Origin: Cytophagaceae bacterium | Lineage (GTDB): Bacteria; Bacteroidota; Bacteroidia; Flavobacteriales; Flavobacteriaceae | Direction of reading: 5' to 3' | Assembly: GCA_002710685.1 (NCBI GenBank) | Contig: PALD01000051.1 | Coordinates: forward strand, 1 to 52,374 | Length of the DNA: 52,374 nucleotides | In this document: piece by piece, positions 1 through 9,091 of the stretch | Position numbering within the stretch: the first letter of the stretch is position 1 | Layout: the number at the start of each line of letters is the position of its first letter | Notes under the pieces: model-generated | Told to the model about the DNA's origin: nothing | Database searches by the model: none | Seen by the model: only the letters and a program-made list of their open reading frames with translations | Made by a program: the position numbers and the translations under genes

Positions 1-422
1 GATACCCAATGAAACCTATAAAGGATCAATACGAAAACAACAACAAATATTAACTAACAACCAAGTGATATTGGTCTAAATAATAGGTAGTATTACATTA
101 TTTTCACCGGCTAAGTGCTCCAAGTTTTTATCAAAGTTATATTTTGTTTGATAATGCACAGGAGCTCATCATGTTGTAGAGCAGTAATTGGGTTTTTTAT
201 GGCTTCTGATTTTAATTTGTATGTGGAACCATTTTCCATCTATTCACACTCGTCCCTAGTAAAATACATTTATAAAGAACTTCAAAAATTGAGTTTTTTG
301 AAGGACAAAAATTCAATGAATAATGGAACAATTTTACCGCATAAGTAATAGTGGTCTGGTAGAAATGCAAAATCACCTATCTATTCATTTGTATTAACTG
401 TATATTTGCTTTAAAATTTTTG
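1..422. other. Left-edge stretch without a recognised gene
   Basis: A short open frame on the + strand runs from the window edge to a TAA at 51-53 and encodes about 16 residues ending NNNKY. It could be the tail of an upstream gene, but it is too short to assign. The remainder is AT-rich. An ATG-less 77-codon frame at 115-348 has no recognisable family and an unlikely composition (Cys/Ser/His-rich start), so I do not call it a gene. The only clear signal is the palindrome that begins at 423, just before the GntR gene. Confidence 0.4.
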
Positions 423-444
423 ATTAAATGTTTATACATTTAAT
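423..444. promoter_or_regulatory. Candidate GntR operator 1 (upstream of the gntR gene)
   Basis: The sequence shows a perfect inverted repeat: ATTAAATGT and ACATTTAAT separated by TTAT. It ends 17 bases before the ATG of the GntR-family gene. A second copy of the same core (ATGT-TTAC-ACAT) occurs at 1278-1293, upstream of the next gene. AT-rich palindromes of this size are typical GntR/HutC-type operators, so autoregulation is inferred. No consensus TAnnTTTG box is visible; the nearest match (TAATTTG at 441-447) is one base short. Confidence 0.6.
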
Positions 445-461
445 TTGAGTTGAATCCATTT

Positions 462-1190
462 ATGAAGTTTAACATTGACCATAAAAGCCCCGTACCTTTA
501 CATGCGCAAGTAGAACAATTGTTGCGCGAATTGATTGAGGAAGAAGAATATCAAAATGGCAAGACTTTGCCCAGTGAAGTTGAGATAAGTAAACGGTTGG
601 CAATATCAAGGTCAACGGTAAGGCAGGCCATTAAGAAATTGGTTTTTGAAGGCCTTTTGATCAGAAAGAAAAAAGCAGGCACTAAAGTGGCTCCAAAACC
701 TGTTAGTTCCAGGTCGAATAATTGGTTAAGCTTTTCTCAGGAAATGAAATTGAGGGGAATACCCATCAAGAATTTTGAGCTTCATCTAAGTTGGGTTACC
801 CCGCTAGAAGATGTGGCCGATTTTTTTGATATTCCCCAGGATAAGAAAATTCTTAAAATGGAGCGGGTTAGGGGAAAGCCAGATGAGCCTTTTGTTTATT
901 TCATTTCTTACTTCCACCCTCGTATAGGCTTAAGTGGTGATGAAGATTTTAAGATGCCATTGTATGAAATGCTGGAGCATAAGCATTCTATTATTGCTTC
1001 CTTATCTAAGGAAGAAATAAGTGCAACCGCGGCTAATGATATTATTTCTACAAAGCTTGAAATTAAAAAAGGTACGCCGGTTTTATTTAGAAAGCGGTTT
1101 GTATTCGATCAGGGTGAACGTCCTATAGAATATAATCTAGGTTATTATAAGTCTGATAGTTTTATATACACGGTAGAAAGTAGCCGCTAA
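462..1190 (+). CDS. GntR-family transcriptional regulator (HutC/UTRA subfamily)
   Basis: A sugar-responsive DNA-binding repressor or activator of 242 residues. Residues about 8-73 form a GntR winged helix: a PLHAQV start, then LPSEVEISKRL, SRSTVRQAIKKL and a basic wing. Residues about 87-236 match the UTRA ligand domain, including the typical GTPVLFRKR and PIEYNLGYY stretches. The reading frame can be extended to a TTG at 450, but the ATG at 462 gives the normal family N-terminus (MKFNIDHKSPVPLHAQV) and is preferred. It heads the mannoside locus and has a palindrome directly upstream and another between it and the isomerase gene. It probably controls the locus in response to a sugar phosphate made from mannose; the effector is inferred. 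Confidence 0.88.
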   Translation: MKFNIDHKSPVPLHAQVEQLLRELIEEEEYQNGKTLPSEVEISKRLAISRSTVRQAIKKLVFEGLLIRKKKAGTKVAPKPVSSRSNNWLSFSQEMKLRGIPIKNFELHLSWVTPLEDVADFFDIPQDKKILKMERVRGKPDEPFVYFISYFHPRIGLSGDEDFKMPLYEMLEHKHSIIASLSKEEISATAANDIISTKLEIKKGTPVLFRKRFVFDQGERPIEYNLGYYKSDSFIYTVESSR

Positions 1191-1336
1191 TACTGCGAAA
1201 AGAGCAATATTATATTCCTTATAAGTTAGTCTCAATATTTTTTTAAGATATCATTAGGAGTTTATATAAAATAATTATTATGTTTACACATAAGAACATT
1301 AATTATAAAATTTGAAATTTACTCCATACATAAAAT
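1191..1336. promoter_or_regulatory. Intergenic control region with candidate GntR operator 2
   Basis: The inverted repeat TTATGT-TTAC-ACATAA lies at 1278-1293. Its inner ATGT-TTAY-ACAT core is shared with the palindrome upstream of gntR at 423-444. A near-consensus Bacteroidota minus-7 box (TA, three As, TTTG) is at 1306-1314. A regulator bound at the palindrome would therefore sit just upstream of or over the promoter of the isomerase-susC block. The palindrome is seen directly; its role is inferred. Confidence 0.55.
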
Positions 1337-3142
1337 ATGCTAAAGCAAAACGATAATATTCCAGTGACTCCCCGGATAAGGGAAAGGGTAACGGAGCAGT
1401 ATTTAATGCCCATAAAAAAGAATGAAAGTGAAAAAAATGAAAGTGATTTTGATCTTTATCCCTCATACGATTTAGGGGATAATACAATATTCACGGGTTA
1501 TGGGACCTTGGGAGAGTATATTGCGGAAATGAAAGTTGTTTGCCTTGAGGGATTTTCAGGAATTGATTGGGATATTGTTGTCGATGGTCTGTTGCAAACT
1601 GATGCTTTGAAGAATTTAGATATAGAATTGATTGATTTTACATCCTTTCTAAAGCCTGAAAATGAAATTCAGAATTTGGTTCGTCCTTTTTTGGGAGAAG
1701 AAGAATCGGTTTGGGGCACTAGGACAAACTTGTCTTTATCTGATTTTTTTGATAGTGATGCAATCAATGAAATTAAGATAGAAGGACAAAGCGATCTGGT
1801 TCTCATATATGGTTTTGGCGCAAGCTTGATAAAACAAAAATCGACACTTATATATTTTGAATTTCCTAAAAATGAATTGCAATACCGCATGCGTGCAGGC
1901 GAGGTGGATAATTTAGGAATTACCTCAAAAAAAGAAGATTTTAAAATGTATAAACATTACTACTTTATTGATTGGGTGGTAATGGGGCAGCATAAAGCTC
2001 AACTAGCCGATAGCATAGATGTTATTGTTGATGCCCAGCATGACGACGTGCCTAGCTGGGCTTATATGACAGATATTTCCAATGCATTAAGTGCTATGTC
2101 GAGATCAGCTTTTAGAGTGAGACCGTGGTTCGAACCCGGAGCTTGGGGAGGGGAATGGATTAAGACAAAAATTGATGGTCTGAATAAAGAGGCGGTTAAT
2201 TATGCTTGGGCATTTTCCTTGATTGTCCCAGAAAATGGACTTCTCTTCGAGAGCGATGGCAATCTTTTGGAAATCTCTTTTGACTTTTTGATGAATCAAG
2301 AGTCGCTCAATGTCCTTGGAGCTCACAAAGAGAAGTTCGGTACCGAATTTCCAATACGTTTTAATTTTCTGGATACATACAATGGGGGCAATCTCTCTAT
2401 TCAATGTCACCCTAGCTTAGAATATATCCAAGAGGTATTCGGCGAAAATATCACACAGGACGAGTGTTATTATATACTAGACTGTGATGAAGATGCAAAT
2501 GTTTATCTCGGTTTTCAAAATGACATTAATCCTGCAAAATTTAAGAAAGACCTTATACGAAGTCAGGAAGAAAATATGGAACTGGATATCACAGAATATG
2601 TCCAGGAACACAAAGTTAAAAAGCACGATTTCTTTTTAATTCCTAATGGAACTGTACATAGTGCAGGAGCAGGGAATATGGTTCTTGAAATAAGTGCAAC
2701 TCCTTACATTTTTACTTTTAAAATGTACGATTGGTTACGTCTGGACCTTAATGGAAAGCCAAGACCAATAAATATTGATCATGCTTTTAATAATCTTAAG
2801 TTCGAAAGACAAGGTGAAAAGGTAAAAGAGGAGCTATTCTCTCATACCACTACTATCGAAGAAGGTGAAGACTTTGTGGTGAGTCATTTTCCTACTCACG
2901 CCGAGCATTTTTATGATGTACGACGTTTGGATTTTAAGAGTTCCGTTACAAGGAAAACCAATGGTTCTTGTCAGGTTATGATGCTAGTGGAAGGAGAAAA
3001 AATACGTTTGGAAACTAAAAATGGTTTCAATAAAATTTTGGCTTACGCTGAAACATTCGTGATTCCCATGGCGGCCGATAGCTTCACGCTAACCAATCTC
3101 GGTCAGGGTACCGCCCGTGTGATCAACGCATTCTTAAAATAA
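1337..3142 (+). CDS. Class I mannose-6-phosphate isomerase-like protein with large N-terminal domain
   Basis: Probably interconverts mannose-6-phosphate and fructose-6-phosphate in the cytoplasm. The protein has 601 residues, much longer than classical ManA (about 300-400). The C-terminal half carries the ManA/cupin features: RPWFEPGAWGG near residue 260, the metal-ligand stretch IQCHPS near 355, an acidic DECYYILDC segment, and NGTVHSAG with a probable metal-ligand His near 437. The N-terminal about 240 residues lack an obvious active site but match, from memory, the extra domain of the long Bacteroidota class I isomerases. It lies between the GntR regulator and susC. Together with the ROK kinase downstream it gives a complete route from mannose to glycolysis. 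Isomerase family confidence is good; exact substrate is inferred from context. Confidence 0.8.
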   Translation: MLKQNDNIPVTPRIRERVTEQYLMPIKKNESEKNESDFDLYPSYDLGDNTIFTGYGTLGEYIAEMKVVCLEGFSGIDWDIVVDGLLQTDALKNLDIELIDFTSFLKPENEIQNLVRPFLGEEESVWGTRTNLSLSDFFDSDAINEIKIEGQSDLVLIYGFGASLIKQKSTLIYFEFPKNELQYRMRAGEVDNLGITSKKEDFKMYKHYYFIDWVVMGQHKAQLADSIDVIVDAQHDDVPSWAYMTDISNALSAMSRSAFRVRPWFEPGAWGGEWIKTKIDGLNKEAVNYAWAFSLIVPENGLLFESDGNLLEISFDFLMNQESLNVLGAHKEKFGTEFPIRFNFLDTYNGGNLSIQCHPSLEYIQEVFGENITQDECYYILDCDEDANVYLGFQNDINPAKFKKDLIRSQEENMELDITEYVQEHKVKKHDFFLIPNGTVHSAGAGNMVLEISATPYIFTFKMYDWLRLDLNGKPRPINIDHAFNNLKFERQGEKVKEELFSHTTTIEEGEDFVVSHFPTHAEHFYDVRRLDFKSSVTRKTNGSCQVMMLVEGEKIRLETKNGFNKILAYAETFVIPMAADSFTLTNLGQGTARVINAFLK

Positions 3143-3207
3143 TAACAGCAAATCAAAAACTAACTATATGATGAGTACTACAACGTTTACGCAATTAACC
3201 AGCAAAT

Positions 3208-6200
3208 ATGAACTTTATGAAACTGTTGACTAATTATTTGAAGCATAGCAATATGCATTGGTGGGTCAAGAAATTTTATTTTTTGTGGCTTGCGCCAATT
3301 GATTCAGGGTTGAAAGGACAATTCCCTTTAATCAAGCATGCGGCTTGTGTGGGATTATTGCTCCTTACATCGTTTCCTGCCTTTGCACAAGAAACTATTA
3401 TATCGGGTACGGTCATGGATGACTTGGGACCACTTCCTGGGGTTAATGTATTGCTCAAAGGCACAAATGGTGGTACAAGTACAGATGATGAAGGTAAGTT
3501 TTCACTAAATGCCCAAATTGGGCAAACCCTAATTTTTTCTTACGTAGGCTTTAAAAGTCAGGAGGTTGTTATTGAAGATGATAATCCGTTGACCGTAAAC
3601 TTAGAAATCAGTGCGTCTACGCTTGACGAGGTGGTTATGGTAGGATATGGAGCAAAGAAAAAAGTGTCATTGACCTCTGCGGTTTCATCGGTTGAAAGTG
3701 ATGAGATTGTGACCACTAAAAACGAGAACGTGCAAAACATGCTGACAGGTAAGATTGCCGGTCTTCGTGTAATACAGAACAGTAGCGAGCCAGGAGCCTT
3801 TAACAACTCAATCGATATAAGGGGACTGGGAAATCCGCTGGTGGTTATTGATGGTATTCCCAGGGATAACATAACCCGCTTGAATCCAGATGATATTGAG
3901 AGCGTTTCAGTGCTCAAGGATGCTTCTGCGGCAGTATATGGTGTACGCGCGGCAAATGGTGTAATTGTGATTACAACTAAAAAAGGGAAAAAGGGTAAGA
4001 TTGAGATAAACTATAATGGGACATATACAATACAGGTTCCTTCTGGCTTGCCAAAATCAGCGAACGCCATAGAATATATGACCCTGGTGAATGAACAAAA
4101 TATGCACAATGTAAATGGTGGGCGTATTGTTTACACGGAAGAAGATTTTGAGGCATACCGCAATGGAGAACGTACCAGTACAGATTGGTATTCTGAAACC
4201 ATGCGCGATTATGCACCACAAACACAACACAGTCTAAACGCAACAGGTGGGAATGAGAATATTTCCTATTTCTTTAGTACAGGTTATACCTATCAAGAAT
4301 CTATCATTAAAAGCGATGATTTGAACTATAAGCGTTTTAATGTAAGGTCTAATGTAAGCTCAAAACTTGCCAATGGATTGACCGCTAGTTTAAACCTTAA
4401 CGGCATTCTGGATGAAAAGGAACAACCTTACCAGGCTGCATGGTGGATTATAAGAAGTATGTGGTATCAGCCTCCTACCGAAATGCCCTATGCAAACAAT
4501 AACCCAGATTATTTGAGTAACGTTTTGGGAGGATTGAACCCGGTCTCACAATCTAATGCAGACGTGAGCGGTTATCAAACATTCAATAAAAAATGGTTTC
4601 AGTCATCATTGACCTTGGACTATGAGATTCCCTTTGTGGATGGGTTGAACGTGCAAGCAATTTATAGTTATGACTACCAGATAGCCAATGATAAAAGCTT
4701 CAATAAAGAATACAACCAGTACACATATAACCCAGATACTGACACGTATTCTCCCACAGTGGTGCAATCACCTACGCGTATAAGAAGGGCATTCTATGAA
4801 TATCCTAATGATCTTGCCAGGATAAGGCTTAATTATGAAAACAGTTTTGGAAATCATAATGTTTCTGGAATGCTTTTATATGAAAATAGCCATGAAAGTG
4901 CAGATAACTTTTATGCCCAAAGAAACTTATCCATTCCCGTAGATCAATTGATTGCGGGGGACAGCGAAGATCAAGTAGGCTATATGTCATCTGGTCCTCT
5001 ATATAAATTTGCTAATGAGGCTGTTGTGGGTAGGGTAACCTACGATTATATGTCAAAATATCTTTTTGAATTTAGTTTCAGGGAAGATGGAAGCTCTAAA
5101 TTTAAAAAGGGTAATCAATGGGGCTTTTTCCCGGCGGTTTCTTCGGGATGGAGAATTTCTGAAGAAAATTTCTGGAAGGATTCTAAACTTAAGTTTATAA
5201 ATAACCTAAAACTACGGGCCTCTTATGGTAGGACGGGTGATGATTCTGCTTCAAGTTATCAATTCATCAGTGGATATAATTATCCAGCAGGCGGTTCAAG
5301 CACGGGCCTTCCAGGAGGATCTGTCTTTGGCAATTCGTTCGTGAATGGTGTACAGAGCAAGGGTTTGCCTAATCCATATATTACTTGGTATACCTCAGAT
5401 ATGTATGATGTGGGTATAGATATTGAAGCTTGGGATGGATTATTCGGCTTTACGTTTGATTACTTCAGGAGGGATAGGGATGGCCTTTTGGCCAATCGAG
5501 GCCTTAGTCTTCCAGATGTTGTAGGAGCAAGCCTTCCTCAAGAAAACCTTAACGGCGACCGTACGGAAGGTTTTGATTTGGAAATTACGCACGATAATAC
5601 CATAGGTGAATTTAGGTACAACATGCGCGGGACTTTAGGTTTTACCCGCACCATGAATACATATATAGAGCAAGCCGAAGCAGGAAACTCCTATTTAAAT
5701 TGGCTCAATAACCAGAGCTATCGCAACCAGGGAATTTATTGGGGATACGGTTCTGATGGTCGATATACAAGTTATTCAGATATCGTAAACAGTCCTACCT
5801 ATGTTGCGAGAAATGTGGTGGTAGGTGATTACAATTATCAGGACTGGAACCACGATGGGGTTAATAATATCCTAGACAATAGACCAATTGCTTACACGGG
5901 AAGACCCATGGTTACCTTTGGTTTAAATATAAATGGATCATACAGGAAACTAGATTTTAACCTTTTGTTTCAGGGCGCTGCCAAAACAATGGTTTCTTAT
6001 ATAGAACAGCTCAAGATTCCATTGTGGGCTGGCGGTGGACCGCTAGAACAATTCATGGATAGATATCATCCCGCTGATCCCACAGCAGACCCCTATGACC
6101 CAAATACCGAATGGATTCCCGGACGTTTTGCATACACAGGTACAGTGCCATATGATAACACGGCATTTAACCTACAAGACGGTTCATATGTGCGCTTAAA

Positions 6201-6375
6201 GAGTGCCGAGATAGGGTACAGCTTTACTGACGAAATCAGGATGTTTGTTAACGGATATAACCTTTTGACCTTCACAAAACTTAAATATGTAGATCCAGAG
6301 CATCCATCCAGCACTTACGGATACCTATATCCATTGAACAAGACATTCTCTGTAGGTCTAAACATTAAATTATAA
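3208..6375 (+). CDS. SusC-like TonB-dependent outer-membrane transporter (mannoside locus)
   Basis: Outer-membrane beta-barrel importer that works with the SusD lipoprotein encoded 6 bases downstream. It has 1055 residues. A hydrophobic signal segment ends at FPAFAQ near residue 61, preceded by an unusually long N-terminal stretch, so a later start (for example the Met at residue 16) is possible. A carboxypeptidase-regulatory-like domain follows (SGTVMDDLGPLPGVNVLLKG and a YVGF segment, about 65-135). Then comes the plug domain (DEVVMVGYGAKKK, RGLGNPLVVIDGIPRD, VLKDASAAVYGVRAANGVI, about 140-260) and the barrel, ending in FSVGLNIKL. The oligosaccharide imported is inferred to be mannose-rich from the flanking GH92 and GH38 enzymes. 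Confidence 0.95.
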   Translation: MNFMKLLTNYLKHSNMHWWVKKFYFLWLAPIDSGLKGQFPLIKHAACVGLLLLTSFPAFAQETIISGTVMDDLGPLPGVNVLLKGTNGGTSTDDEGKFSLNAQIGQTLIFSYVGFKSQEVVIEDDNPLTVNLEISASTLDEVVMVGYGAKKKVSLTSAVSSVESDEIVTTKNENVQNMLTGKIAGLRVIQNSSEPGAFNNSIDIRGLGNPLVVIDGIPRDNITRLNPDDIESVSVLKDASAAVYGVRAANGVIVITTKKGKKGKIEINYNGTYTIQVPSGLPKSANAIEYMTLVNEQNMHNVNGGRIVYTEEDFEAYRNGERTSTDWYSETMRDYAPQTQHSLNATGGNENISYFFSTGYTYQESIIKSDDLNYKRFNVRSNVSSKLANGLTASLNLNGILDEKEQPYQAAWWIIRSMWYQPPTEMPYANNNPDYLSNVLGGLNPVSQSNADVSGYQTFNKKWFQSSLTLDYEIPFVDGLNVQAIYSYDYQIANDKSFNKEYNQYTYNPDTDTYSPTVVQSPTRIRRAFYEYPNDLARIRLNYENSFGNHNVSGMLLYENSHESADNFYAQRNLSIPVDQLIAGDSEDQVGYMSSGPLYKFANEAVVGRVTYDYMSKYLFEFSFREDGSSKFKKGNQWGFFPAVSSGWRISEENFWKDSKLKFINNLKLRASYGRTGDDSASSYQFISGYNYPAGGSSTGLPGGSVFGNSFVNGVQSKGLPNPYITWYTSDMYDVGIDIEAWDGLFGFTFDYFRRDRDGLLANRGLSLPDVVGASLPQENLNGDRTEGFDLEITHDNTIGEFRYNMRGTLGFTRTMNTYIEQAEAGNSYLNWLNNQSYRNQGIYWGYGSDGRYTSYSDIVNSPTYVARNVVVGDYNYQDWNHDGVNNILDNRPIAYTGRPMVTFGLNINGSYRKLDFNLLFQGAAKTMVSYIEQLKIPLWAGGGPLEQFMDRYHPADPTADPYDPNTEWIPGRFAYTGTVPYDNTAFNLQDGSYVRLKSAEIGYSFTDEIRMFVNGYNLLTFTKLKYVDPEHPSSTYGYLYPLNKTFSVGLNIKL

Positions 6376-6381
6376 GACATC

Positions 6382-8298
6382 ATGAAAAAATATAGTTTTT
6401 TAATTATCACGGCTTTTTTCGTCTGTTTTACATCTTGTACGGAGTTAGAAATTCCTCCCATGAATGTTATTCAGGATAAGGATGTATTTACAAGCGAAGA
6501 AGGTATCAGCTCATACATGGCGAGGATATACAGTGAGATGCCCATTGAGGATTTCAGGTATTCCCCGGCCACAGGATTTAATACCTTTTTCTATGGACCT
6601 CCAGGAGCAATTACTGGCGAAGCGCTAAGCCGGGATCAAGGCAGCGGCACAGAAAGCTTTGCATATTGGGCATATGCATACAACTTGATTAGGGAGTGTA
6701 ATTATTTTATTGAAACGCTTCCTGAATATCAGGATAATTTTACTGAAGAAAAGGTAAAAAACTGGTTGGGTGAAGCTTATCTAATTCGTGGGGTAGCTTA
6801 TTTCTCACTGGTTAAGAGGTATGGAGGAGTTCCCCTTGTAGATAAGGTACTTACTGAAGGTGCCAGCATCGAGGAGTTGACCGCAAGTGTTGAAGAATTG
6901 CAGATTCCGCGTTCTTCTGAAGAAGCTGTCTGGGATTTTGTTGCGGCCGATTTTAATAGGGCCTATGAAAATCTTCCCGCTACAAACACTCGGGGTAGGG
7001 CAACAAAATATGCCGCTGCGGGATTCAATTCTAGGGCCATGTTATATGCAGGCTCAATAGCCAAGTACAACACTATTGAACTGGTAGAAGATGGCGAGCG
7101 TATTGTAGGGATTCCCTCAGGTAGGGCTAGCGATTATTTTAAGGCAAGTTATGATGCCGCAAATTTACTGGAAGGCAACTTTCAGCTCTACCGCAATTCC
7201 TGGAGCGCAGGAAACCCAGAGGCACAATATCAGAACTTTATAGACCTCTTTTTTGACGCGTCAAGCGCGGAAAATATTTTTGTAAAGCAATATCAGGTGC
7301 CAGAATCTGTACATGCCTACGATTCTCAAAACCTACCCAAACAACTTTCAGGTTCAAGTAGTGTAGCTTCTGAGACAAACCCTACGCTTGACCTTGTTGA
7401 ACTTTATGATGGCTTTGAAAAAAATGACGAAGGCACCATCAAGGTATTCGATGATCAAGGGCATTACATCATGTTTGATGAGAGGATGGATATTTTCGCG
7501 AATGCGGAACCCAGACTTCGCGCTACGGTAATCTTTGCGGGCGACGAACTTAAAGGTGAGGCTATCGATATTAGGCGTGGTATTTATACCGGTGATTCAA
7601 GCATGGGCATCGATCCCATCCTTCCAGAAGGTTCAACGGCCAACTATCCTTCTAACGTCATCGTTTCATCGGCCACGGCACCTCAAACACCTTATGCCCT
7701 TCCCAATGGTTCATCACTTAATCCTGCAGGCGAAAGTGGTGTATTTACTTCAAGGAATGCGGGAGGTTCGGTTTCTGGATTTTCGGTAAGAAAGTATATC
7801 GACCCAGATTTGGCGACAGCCAGTGTAGCGCCTAACATGTCAGAGCAATCCTGGATTGAACTTAGATATGCCGAGGTTTTGCTAAATCAGGCAGAGGCCG
7901 CCTATGAACTTTTCCTTGCTGGTCAGGGTGCTAATTATGCAACAGAGGCACTCACGATAATCAATGATATAAGGGATCGCGCTGGCGCGGAAACCATTGC
8001 CTCAAGCGCTGATTTTAACCTAGAGTCTATAAGAAGCGAGCGCCGCAAGGAACTTGCCTTTGAGAACAAGACTTACTGGGACTTTCGTCGCTGGAGGATC
8101 TATGATGAAGAGCAAAATCAAACTTTGTACAGGACCCTGATGCCATTTTATGTGGCTGACGCCGGAAAATACATTTTTGATGCACGTTTTGACGAGCGTA
8201 ATTATCGCTATACCTGGGACCCAAGATGGTACTACAATGCCATTCCTCAAGGCGCGATTTCAAAGAATCCTAACCTGACTCAAAACCCAGGTTATTAA
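6382..8298 (+). CDS. SusD-like glycan-binding lipoprotein (RagB/SusD family)
   Basis: Surface lipoprotein that caps the SusC barrel and binds glycan. It has 638 residues with a type II signal peptide, lipobox FTSC (Cys19), followed by TELE. An acidic patch of this type after the cysteine is the known surface-export signal in Bacteroidota. Family marks seen are the helical TPR-like segments (NWLGEAYLIRGVAYFSLVKRYGGVPLV), the ELRYAEVLLNQAEAAY segment, RRKELAFENKTYWDFRRW, and the C-terminal NPNLTQNPGY ending. It starts 6 bases after the susC stop, as in a tight operon. Confidence 0.95.
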   Translation: MKKYSFLIITAFFVCFTSCTELEIPPMNVIQDKDVFTSEEGISSYMARIYSEMPIEDFRYSPATGFNTFFYGPPGAITGEALSRDQGSGTESFAYWAYAYNLIRECNYFIETLPEYQDNFTEEKVKNWLGEAYLIRGVAYFSLVKRYGGVPLVDKVLTEGASIEELTASVEELQIPRSSEEAVWDFVAADFNRAYENLPATNTRGRATKYAAAGFNSRAMLYAGSIAKYNTIELVEDGERIVGIPSGRASDYFKASYDAANLLEGNFQLYRNSWSAGNPEAQYQNFIDLFFDASSAENIFVKQYQVPESVHAYDSQNLPKQLSGSSSVASETNPTLDLVELYDGFEKNDEGTIKVFDDQGHYIMFDERMDIFANAEPRLRATVIFAGDELKGEAIDIRRGIYTGDSSMGIDPILPEGSTANYPSNVIVSSATAPQTPYALPNGSSLNPAGESGVFTSRNAGGSVSGFSVRKYIDPDLATASVAPNMSEQSWIELRYAEVLLNQAEAAYELFLAGQGANYATEALTIINDIRDRAGAETIASSADFNLESIRSERRKELAFENKTYWDFRRWRIYDEEQNQTLYRTLMPFYVADAGKYIFDARFDERNYRYTWDPRWYYNAIPQGAISKNPNLTQNPGY

Positions 8299-8308
8299 TA
8301 AAAACACC

Positions 8309-9070
8309 ATGAAAAAAAGCATAGTATATTTAATATTGAGCAGTGTACTTGTATTGACATCCTGCTCTACAGAACTAGATAATTACCCTGCGCCAGATGG
8401 TATTTTGCAAGGTAAGGTGGTCGATGCCAATACCGGTGAACCCGTCATGACCGAAATAGGTGATAATGGAACACGCATAAAACTCTTAGAATACAGTTGG
8501 AGCGATGACCCTACGCCACAATACCTTTATTCTAAGCAAGATGGAACCTTTTACAACGACAAGGTTTTTGACGGAACCTATAACGTGTCAGTAGAGGGGC
8601 CTTTTGTGCCGCTAGTGCAAACAAATGGCGGTGAAACAGTGGTAGATAATAGCCAAACTGTAGAAGTACGTTCTGGGAAGGTTACCAATGTGGACTTTGA
8701 GGTTGAACCGCTTTTAAAAGTGGAGTGGGTGGGAGACCCAGTTACCAATGAGGATGGTACGGTAACGGTAAATTTTAAAGTGACCCGCGGAACCGATGAC
8801 CCTGATTTTCAACCTAACATGAATGCCTTATTCCTTTTTGTGAACAACACTCAATATCTAGGCAACAATAACTGGGACAACCGCTACTCTTATGCCCGTG
8901 TTTATGGTGGTACAACAGGTGATGCATTACTGGGACAAACCGTAAGTTTGACCACCGTGGGCGGTGCACTTCCAGGGGACCGTGATTATTACCTGCGTGT
9001 AGGAGCCAGAACAAATTATGGATTACAGCAGTACAACTATAATGCACCAAAAAAAATATCAATACCATAG
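8309..9070 (+). CDS. DUF3823-type surface lipoprotein
   Basis: A 253-residue lipoprotein: lipobox LTSC with Cys19, followed by STELDNYPAPDG. The N-terminal half is an Ig-like/carboxypeptidase-regulatory fold (LQGKVVDANTGEPV, then DGTFYNDKVFDGTYNVSVEGPFVP). The C-terminal half has a beta-sandwich pattern (VEWVGDPVTNEDGTVTVNFKV and YYLRVGARTNYGLQQYNY). This matches DUF3823, a family normally encoded directly after susD, as here (10-base gap). Such proteins are thought to help bind glycan at the cell surface; that role is inferred. Confidence 0.8.
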   Translation: MKKSIVYLILSSVLVLTSCSTELDNYPAPDGILQGKVVDANTGEPVMTEIGDNGTRIKLLEYSWSDDPTPQYLYSKQDGTFYNDKVFDGTYNVSVEGPFVPLVQTNGGETVVDNSQTVEVRSGKVTNVDFEVEPLLKVEWVGDPVTNEDGTVTVNFKVTRGTDDPDFQPNMNALFLFVNNTQYLGNNNWDNRYSYARVYGGTTGDALLGQTVSLTTVGGALPGDRDYYLRVGARTNYGLQQYNYNAPKKISIP

Positions 9071-9091
9071 TTAACCCTATAATCTAAAAGA

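Noticed and set aside
115..348. Open frame of 77 codons before the GntR gene
   Set aside because: It starts without a good initiation codon, has an unnatural Cys/Ser/His-rich beginning and no recognisable family.
2126..2140. A tRNA-like T-arm sequence (GGTTCGAACCC)
   Set aside because: It lies inside the isomerase gene (encoding WFEPG) and there is no acceptor stem, anticodon arm or CCA around it.
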